A stretch of DNA of 9,621 nucleotides, taken from positions 1 through 9,621 of the forward strand of contig JAEZFY010000320.1 of NCBI GenBank assembly GCA_023417265.1, given 5' to 3'. Below are positions 5,757 to 9,621 of this stretch, in pieces (positions within the stretch are counted from its first letter, which is position 1; each line of letters opens with the position of its first letter). The translations under genes were made by a program, and so were the position numbers. A model generated the notes under the pieces. The model had not been told where the DNA came from and did no database searches. It saw nothing but the letters and a program-made list of their open reading frames with translations. Origin of the DNA: Actinomycetes bacterium (GTDB lineage Bacteria; Actinomycetota; Acidimicrobiia; Acidimicrobiales; Ilumatobacteraceae).

Positions 5757-7682
5757 TCAGTTCAACTTGATGCTCAGACCGCTCAGCTCGACGGGGCCGC
5801 TGCCGCCGTCGATCTTCACGCCGGTACCGCCCTTGAGGGTCAGCGATCCGGGCGCGGCGGCCTCGACGGTGACCGACCCGGCGCTCTTCACGCTCAGCGA
5901 GCCACCCGCGCCCGCCTGCTCGATGGTGATGCTGCCGCCCGAGCCGTTCTGCTTGATCTCGATCGCGGCCGGCGGTGTGGTCGAGTCGCACAGGATCGTC
6001 AGGGTCTTGGCGACCTCGTCGTAGCGGAACATGATCTTGTCGTCGGCCGTACCGATCGTGACCCCCGACTTCGACGGCGGCAGCGCGCCGTCGCCGTCGT
6101 CGTCGATCAGGATCTTGTGGCCGAGCCGGCTGACGATGCCGCGCTTGACCACCATCCCGCCGGGGATGCCTTGCTTCACCGCGTCCCCGCCGAGCTCGAG
6201 TTCGGTCTCGCCGTTTGCCAGCCCACCCAGCACGTAGGCGCGGCGGACGTCGCCGAACTCGAACCCGACGAGGACTTCGTCGCCGACCTCGGGCACCACC
6301 ACGGTCCCGTAGGCGGCACCCAGGCCCGGCATCACCACGCGGGCCCAGTCGGTCACGAAGTCGGACGACAACCACGGCAGGGCGACCTTGACCCGATACA
6401 TGCCGCCGTCGTCGATGTTGTCGGTCACCAGACCGGGCACGAGCCCGTCGATCAGTCCGCGTTGGCGCCGGTCGAGGCGTCCGGCGGTGAGCAGGCCGTG
6501 CAGGGACCGGTCGTGGCGGCCGCTCACGTCGAAGCGCACGTGATAGCCCTCCGTGACGTCGAAGGAGTGCCGCGCGCTGGTGACGTACCAGTCGCCGGCG
6601 AACGCCGCGGGCACGTTGGCGAGCGTCACCTTGGCGCCGGCCACGACACCCGGTGTGGCCAGACACTCGCCTTCGGCTTCGGCGAACGTGCTGGCGACGT
6701 GCTCGGCCATTCCGGCGGCCACGGCGTCGGCCGACGACTGGGCGTTCGAGCCGCTGGCGAGCGGGCGATCGACCACGGTGTAGGCGTCGTCACTGGCCCC
6801 CAGGAAGCTGGGGAGGAACGGGATCGACGGCAGGGCCGGCAGGGCGAGCGGCCCGCCATAGGCGTTGGCGAGCGCGACCGGGTCGGCGTCGACGTCGGCG
6901 GTGTGGGTCGCGAGGGCGGTCTTGCCGGAGACGACGGCGACGTTCTCGGGGTCCCACACGCGAACCTCGGCCTCGCCCATCAGACCGCTCGACGACACGC
7001 GCGGGCGCAGCCAGCGCAGGTTCTGTCCGAACGTGAGCGTCGGCGTGCCGAGCCCGAGTGCCGATCCGGCGGCATCGGCGAGCGCGCCGAGCGCGCCGCC
7101 GGCGGGCATGCCGGGGGCCGGCCGGAAGTAGAACTCGCCGTCAGCGACCCCGGTTTCGTAGCCGATCTCCTGGGCCCGTCCGCGCAAGAATTCCCAGTCG
7201 GTCTGGGCGACTTGGGCGACGTAGGCGTGGGTGACGTCGGGGTCCTGCACGTCGCCGATCGTGAGGTCGGCGTCACCGGCGACGCGGCGGGCGATCCCAC
7301 CGTCGGTCTCGTTCAGGAACGTCCGGCTGCGGCGCGCGCGTTGGAGGCGGTGCGAGTGCTCGAACCCGCGCACGATCGTGTAGCGAACGACGTGGTCGTA
7401 GTCACCTTCGATCGAGGTCACCTCGCCGACGATCAGGTCCGGCGCGCCAGGTCCGCTGCCGACGCTGACCGTGACCTCGGTGCCGATGTCGAGCATCGCC
7501 AGGTCGAGCACGTCGCCGTCGCTGTCGAGGAACGTCAGCTCGAACATCCCCGGACGGAGCACGCTCTGGTCGACCACGGTGCGTACCAACTTGTCGGCGG
7601 CGATCGGGTTGAGGGGCACACCGAAGCCGATGCTGATCGACGGCGTGACGGCGCCGACCTCGACCGGTTCGGTGATGCTCAT
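5757..7682 (-). CDS. VgrG-like central spike protein (Afp8-like; gpD and gp5 OB-fold fusion)
   Basis: 641 residues, the trimeric puncturing spike at the centre of the baseplate. Residues about 12-400 match the phage late-control gpD/gp27 hub fold, with TDWEFLRGRAQEIGYE (161-176) as a typical motif. Residues about 410-495 are the gp5/VgrG OB-fold, with YRVKVALPW (429-437), then MPGLGAAYGTVVVPEVGDEV (451-470) and FEFGDVRRAYVLGGL (474-488). From about 515 to the end, short Gly-rich beta repeats (ITIEQAG, LSVKSAG, VTVEAAAPG, LTLKGG) predict a beta-helical needle. There is no lysozyme domain and no effector extension. A Pro/Leu-rich insertion at about 277-296 and a Gly/Ala-rich linker at about 189-212 interrupt the hub domain. 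ATG at 7682 overlaps the adaptor stop (ATGA), with GGAG five bases upstream; the frame extends further but not with spike sequence. Confidence 0.94.
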   Translation of the reverse strand: MSITEPVEVGAVTPSISIGFGVPLNPIAADKLVRTVVDQSVLRPGMFELTFLDSDGDVLDLAMLDIGTEVTVSVGSGPGAPDLIVGEVTSIEGDYDHVVRYTIVRGFEHSHRLQRARRSRTFLNETDGGIARRVAGDADLTIGDVQDPDVTHAYVAQVAQTDWEFLRGRAQEIGYETGVADGEFYFRPAPGMPAGGALGALADAAGSALGLGTPTLTFGQNLRWLRPRVSSSGLMGEAEVRVWDPENVAVVSGKTALATHTADVDADPVALANAYGGPLALPALPSIPFLPSFLGASDDAYTVVDRPLASGSNAQSSADAVAAGMAEHVASTFAEAEGECLATPGVVAGAKVTLANVPAAFAGDWYVTSARHSFDVTEGYHVRFDVSGRHDRSLHGLLTAGRLDRRQRGLIDGLVPGLVTDNIDDGGMYRVKVALPWLSSDFVTDWARVVMPGLGAAYGTVVVPEVGDEVLVGFEFGDVRRAYVLGGLANGETELELGGDAVKQGIPGGMVVKRGIVSRLGHKILIDDDGDGALPPSKSGVTIGTADDKIMFRYDEVAKTLTILCDSTTPPAAIEIKQNGSGGSITIEQAGAGGSLSVKSAGSVTVEAAAPGSLTLKGGTGVKIDGGSGPVELSGLSIKLN

Positions 7683-8416
7683 CGGCGCTCCGCGGCGGCG
7701 AGCTCGCGCAGCTCGTCGGGCGCCGGGAGGTAGACGACGTCGCCGGGCCGCACCGCTGACGGGTCGTCGATGCCGTTCACGTCGGCGATCGCCCGCCACG
7801 CGTTGGGCGTTCCGAAGGTGTGCGTGGCGATCGACATCAAGCTCTCGTCGGCGAGCACGACGTGGCGGTTGCGCCCGGGCCGCCCGCCCGATGTCGGGTT
7901 GGTCATGCTGAGCGGGCTGGGCGACTCCTTCAGCGTGAGATTGCATTCGGCCAACACCGGGATCCCGTCGGAAGTGACGCGCAGATAGTTCACGTCGACC
8001 TTGGTCATCTGCGCCGTGATCATGAACCCGACGCTCGGCGGGCCCCACTGGACGACGAGGTCCGGCGGCTTCGACGACGTCAAGCCGATCGCGCTCATGA
8101 TGGCGCTGGTGACCGCGCCGAGCAGTCCCGATGCGGGCGACAGCCAGTTGAGGAGGTTGTCGCACATCAGCTTGCACTCGGGGCCGACGAGGCGCGCTTT
8201 CTGGATCGTGATCGTCATCGGGTCGGTGCCGTGGAAGAGCGCTCCGAGCGAGCCGGCGGTGGTGCCGGCCATCGGGCTCGACCCGCTCGCCGAGGCGCCC
8301 CGCGGGCGCCCCCCGGCGGCCTGCTCGCGGGTGACCTTGATCGACTCGGGGTTGTAGTCGAACAGCACGAACTCGGCGGGCATGAGCATCTTGAAGATCT
8401 TCAGGCGGTCAGTCAT
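7679..8416 (-). CDS. LysM-domain tube-spike adaptor protein (Afp7-like)
   Basis: 245 residues. The N-terminal domain (about 1-170) begins with FVLFDYNPESIKVTRE (16-31), the typical opening of the CIS tube/LysM adaptor family. It has a beta-rich second part with FMITAQMTKVDVNYLRVTSDG (131-151). Residues about 184-231 form a LysM domain, ending in IRPGD-like AVRPGDVVYLP (221-231). In eCIS particles this protein sits at the baseplate between the inner tube and the spike/gp25 layer; the LysM is thought to be structural there, and direct peptidoglycan binding is not established. A small hydrophobic stretch (98-112) rich in Leu, Ala and Ile lies mid-domain. ATG at 8416 overlaps the tube gene stop by eight bases; GAAGGG (8424-8429) lies seven bases upstream, inside the tube gene, confirming the start. 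Confidence 0.9.
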   Translation of the reverse strand: MTDRLKIFKMLMPAEFVLFDYNPESIKVTREQAAGGRPRGASASGSSPMAGTTAGSLGALFHGTDPMTITIQKARLVGPECKLMCDNLLNWLSPASGLLGAVTSAIMSAIGLTSSKPPDLVVQWGPPSVGFMITAQMTKVDVNYLRVTSDGIPVLAECNLTLKESPSPLSMTNPTSGGRPGRNRHVVLADESLMSIATHTFGTPNAWRAIADVNGIDDPSAVRPGDVVYLPAPDELRELAAAERR

Positions 8417-8864
8417 CGAGGAACCCTTCGTGGATCAGTTCGAGCGTTTCGAGTGCCACCGCTTTGCCGGTGGCGTCGAGCTGCGGGCCTTTCCAGGCCG
8501 ACGGCAGGGCGTTGCGCAGCGTCCACGTGGCGACCTCGCCGCGTGTGGCGTCGCGCAACGTGATCGTCGCCGTGCTCTCGGTCGCCGAGCCCGTGACCCA
8601 GCCGTCGCTGATCACCCGCTCGAGCCAGCCTTTGGTGGTGGCCCAGTCGCCCACGGTCATCGCCCGGGTCAGCGTCACCGCCGTGTACTTGGCCCGGTTG
8701 GGCAGGTTGGTGGTCCAGGCGTGCTGGCCGAGCTCGTTGATCTTGATCGTGTCGAACGTGACCGTGAGGCCCTTGCAGCTCGACCACGACCCGAGGCTGT
8801 AGCCGTCGACGATGACGTCGAAGCGCATCGCCAGCCCGAGCTTGGCGTCGACCGTGAGCGACAT
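8409..8864 (-). CDS. gp19-type tail tube protein, second copy (Afp5-like, probable tube-initiating ring)
   Basis: 151 residues of the T4-like gp19 tube family, which stacks hexameric rings to form the inner tube inside the sheath. LGLAMRFDVIVDG (9-21), GSWSSCKGLTV (25-35) and ATGKAVALETLELIHEGFLD (131-150) match the family's conserved start and end. It is paralogous to the copy at 8869-9315 and begins four bases after that gene's stop, with no clear Shine-Dalgarno sequence, so it is probably translated by coupling at lower level. By analogy with Afp5, the copy next to the LysM adaptor would form the first ring on the spike; that role is inferred from order alone. It carries a Cys (Cys30) in the GSWSSC loop that the first copy lacks. 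Confidence 0.88.
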   Translation of the reverse strand: MSLTVDAKLGLAMRFDVIVDGYSLGSWSSCKGLTVTFDTIKINELGQHAWTTNLPNRAKYTAVTLTRAMTVGDWATTKGWLERVISDGWVTGSATESTATITLRDATRGEVATWTLRNALPSAWKGPQLDATGKAVALETLELIHEGFLDD

Positions 8865-8868
8865 CGCG

Positions 8869-9315
8869 TCACTCGTTCTCGAGGAAGCCCATGTGGGCCA
8901 GCTCGAGCGTTTCCAGGGCGACCCGGTTGCCGGTCGCCTCGAAGCCGCTGACGCTCCACTTGGTGGGGATCACGTGGCGGAGCGTCCACTTGAGCACGGT
9001 CGCCTTCTTGGCGTCCTGCAGTTCGATGCTGCCGGACTGCACCTCGAACCCGAACGAGTTCGAGTTGAGCCAGTCCTGGACCGACTTGGTGCCCTTCGAC
9101 TCGGCGGCCCGCTCGAGCTTGATCGTCGAGTACTTGGTGACCCCGGGGAAGTACCAGCGTTCGTTGTCGTTGTCGCCGGCCCGGTACTCGCACACGTCCC
9201 AGGCGACGTCGAGTCCGGAAACCTTCGACCAGCTCCCGAGGTCGTACGGGGTGTTGTCGATCTTGACGAGGAAGCGCATCGCCAAGCCGAGCGTGGTGTC
9301 AGCTGCGATTGGCAT
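8869..9315 (-). CDS. gp19-type tail tube protein, first copy (Afp1-like, probable main tube subunit)
   Basis: 148 residues of the T4-like gp19 tube family. LGLAMRFLVKID (9-20), LGSWSKVSGLDV (26-37) and ATGNRVALETLELAHMGFLE (127-146) mirror the second copy, showing duplication and divergence. A YRAGDNDNERWYFPGVTKY segment (44-62) is the typical tube loop with inter-subunit contacts. ATG at 9315 follows AGGAGGG (9323-9329) with seven bases of spacing, the best ribosome-binding site in the window, fitting the many copies needed for the tube. It is the first complete gene of the operon here, 66 bases after the preceding partial gene. Assignment as the major subunit is inferred from the strong ribosome-binding site. 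Confidence 0.9.
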   Translation of the reverse strand: MPIAADTTLGLAMRFLVKIDNTPYDLGSWSKVSGLDVAWDVCEYRAGDNDNERWYFPGVTKYSTIKLERAAESKGTKSVQDWLNSNSFGFEVQSGSIELQDAKKATVLKWTLRHVIPTKWSVSGFEATGNRVALETLELAHMGFLENE

Positions 9316-9322
9316 GGTGGGT

Positions 9323-9329
9323 CCCTCCT
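9323..9329 (-). promoter_or_regulatory. Strong Shine-Dalgarno sequence of the first tube gene
   Basis: AGGAGGG on the minus strand matches the anti-Shine-Dalgarno sequence over its full core and stands seven bases before the ATG at 9315. The other genes of the operon have weaker sites (GGAG, GAGGA, GAAGGG, GGAAG) or none. This graded series could help set tube subunits in excess over baseplate parts. Confidence 0.8.
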
Positions 9330-9381
9330 GCGGGTTCGGTGGCGGATGGTCCGGGGGCGGTCGGTGACATGGGCGTGGGTC

Positions 9382-9621
9382 TCATCGGGCGTCGGCCAGC
9401 GAGCCGTTGCGCTCGCGGTCGACGAGCAACTCGGTGCGCAGCTCGCGACGCATGCGGCTGTACAGGCGGCGGGTCAGCGAGTCGAGGTCGAGGTCGGGCG
9501 CGGCCGCGAACACCCGGCGCGCCATCAGCTCGTCCGCGTTGTGCGATTCGGCGTCGGCGGCGAGGCGGGCCACGCCGGCGCCGAGGGCCGCGCCGGCCCC
9601 CGCCGCGAGCAGTCCGCCGCC
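9382..9621 (-). CDS. C-terminal end of an unrecognised gene upstream of the tube genes (partial, 5' end beyond the window)
   Basis: The minus-strand frame is open from the right edge to a TGA at 9382, giving 79 visible residues. The first part is Gly/Ala-rich, then a polar and helical segment ends in LTRRLYSRMRRELRTELLVD (34 to 15 residues from the end), a strongly basic amphipathic helix. The codons show the same third-position GC bias as the neighbours, so it is real coding sequence. I do not recognise the family with certainty. Similar Arg-rich helical C-termini occur, as far as I remember, on eCIS-associated proteins of actinobacteria, for example near DUF4157 proteins; this is unverified. 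A start at GTG 9573 would give a 63-residue protein, but the coding bias continues above it, so a longer gene is more likely. It lies 66 bases upstream of the tube gene on the same strand and may belong to the operon. Confidence 0.6.
   Translation of the reverse strand, partial: GGGLLAAGAGAALGAGVARLAADAESHNADELMARRVFAAAPDLDLDSLTRRLYSRMRRELRTELLVDRERNGSLADAR

Noticed and set aside
6117..7733. Long plus-strand open frame of 538 residues opposite the spike gene
   Set aside because: Antisense to the well-supported VgrG-like gene; low-complexity Gly/Val/Asp-rich product with no recognisable domain.
7683..8177. Extending the spike gene upstream by about 165 residues
   Set aside because: That stretch is an Arg/Gln-rich reading inside the LysM adaptor gene; ATG at 7682 has a GGAG site and overlaps the adaptor stop.
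9299..9370. A 23-codon frame (ATG at 9370, minus strand) in the gap before the tube gene
   Set aside because: It has no ribosome-binding site of its own, a Pro/Ala/Thr-rich product without features, and runs into the tube gene; chance occurrence is likely.
1..9621. tRNA, rRNA, CRISPR arrays, insertion sequences or phage integration sites
   Set aside because: No such sequences or terminal inverted repeats were seen by eye; the cluster looks like a fixed structural operon without mobile-element genes.

Overview
The window is very GC-rich, and its third codon positions are strongly biased to G or C. It suggests a high-GC actinobacterium, perhaps of the Acidimicrobiia type. That placement is inferred from composition and gene content; no taxonomic marker gene is present. 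Almost the whole window is one minus-strand operon, read from right to left, encoding the tube, spike and baseplate part of a phage-tail-like contractile injection system of the eCIS type (the family of Afp, PVC and Streptomyces CIS). A heme oxygenase gene on the plus strand converges on the end of this operon.

Layout from left to right: 1-143 is a short upstream region with no supported gene. 144-791 (+) is a heme oxygenase. 792-1038 is a convergent intergenic region holding several hairpins. All further genes are on the minus strand: 1039-2802 encodes a zinc-ribbon, Gly/Pro-rich, single-membrane-segment, discoidin-like protein resembling Streptomyces CisA; 2799-3374 a tail protein I (P2 gpI/Afp12-like); 3371-5317 a baseplate J protein (Afp11/gp6-like); 5317-5748 a gp25 baseplate protein (Afp9-like); 5757-7682 a VgrG-like spike (Afp8-like); 7679-8416 a LysM tube-spike adaptor (Afp7-like); 8409-8864 and 8869-9315 two paralogous gp19-type tube proteins; and 9382-9621 the C-terminal end of a gene that enters from beyond the right edge.

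Transcription runs tube, tube, adaptor, spike, gp25, J, tail I, membrane protein, which is the assembly order of the tube and baseplate. Most junctions are start/stop overlaps (GTGA, ATGA, TGATG or an 8-base overlap) or gaps of less than 10 bases, so the genes are probably co-transcribed and translationally coupled. The only sizeable gap inside the operon (66 bases) lies before the first tube gene, which also has the strongest Shine-Dalgarno sequence, as expected for the most abundant subunit here.

The most interesting points are these. The operon ends in a predicted membrane protein with two zinc ribbons rather than in a tail-fibre gene, which suggests a particle that docks on the producer's own membrane. 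No separate PAAR tip gene or Afp6-like gene is present in the segment where Afp-type clusters carry them. The tail I and J proteins look compact. A 102-base repeat unit encodes the collagen-like stretch of the membrane protein. Sheath, ATPase, tape measure, fibre and cargo genes are not in the window and may lie to the right.
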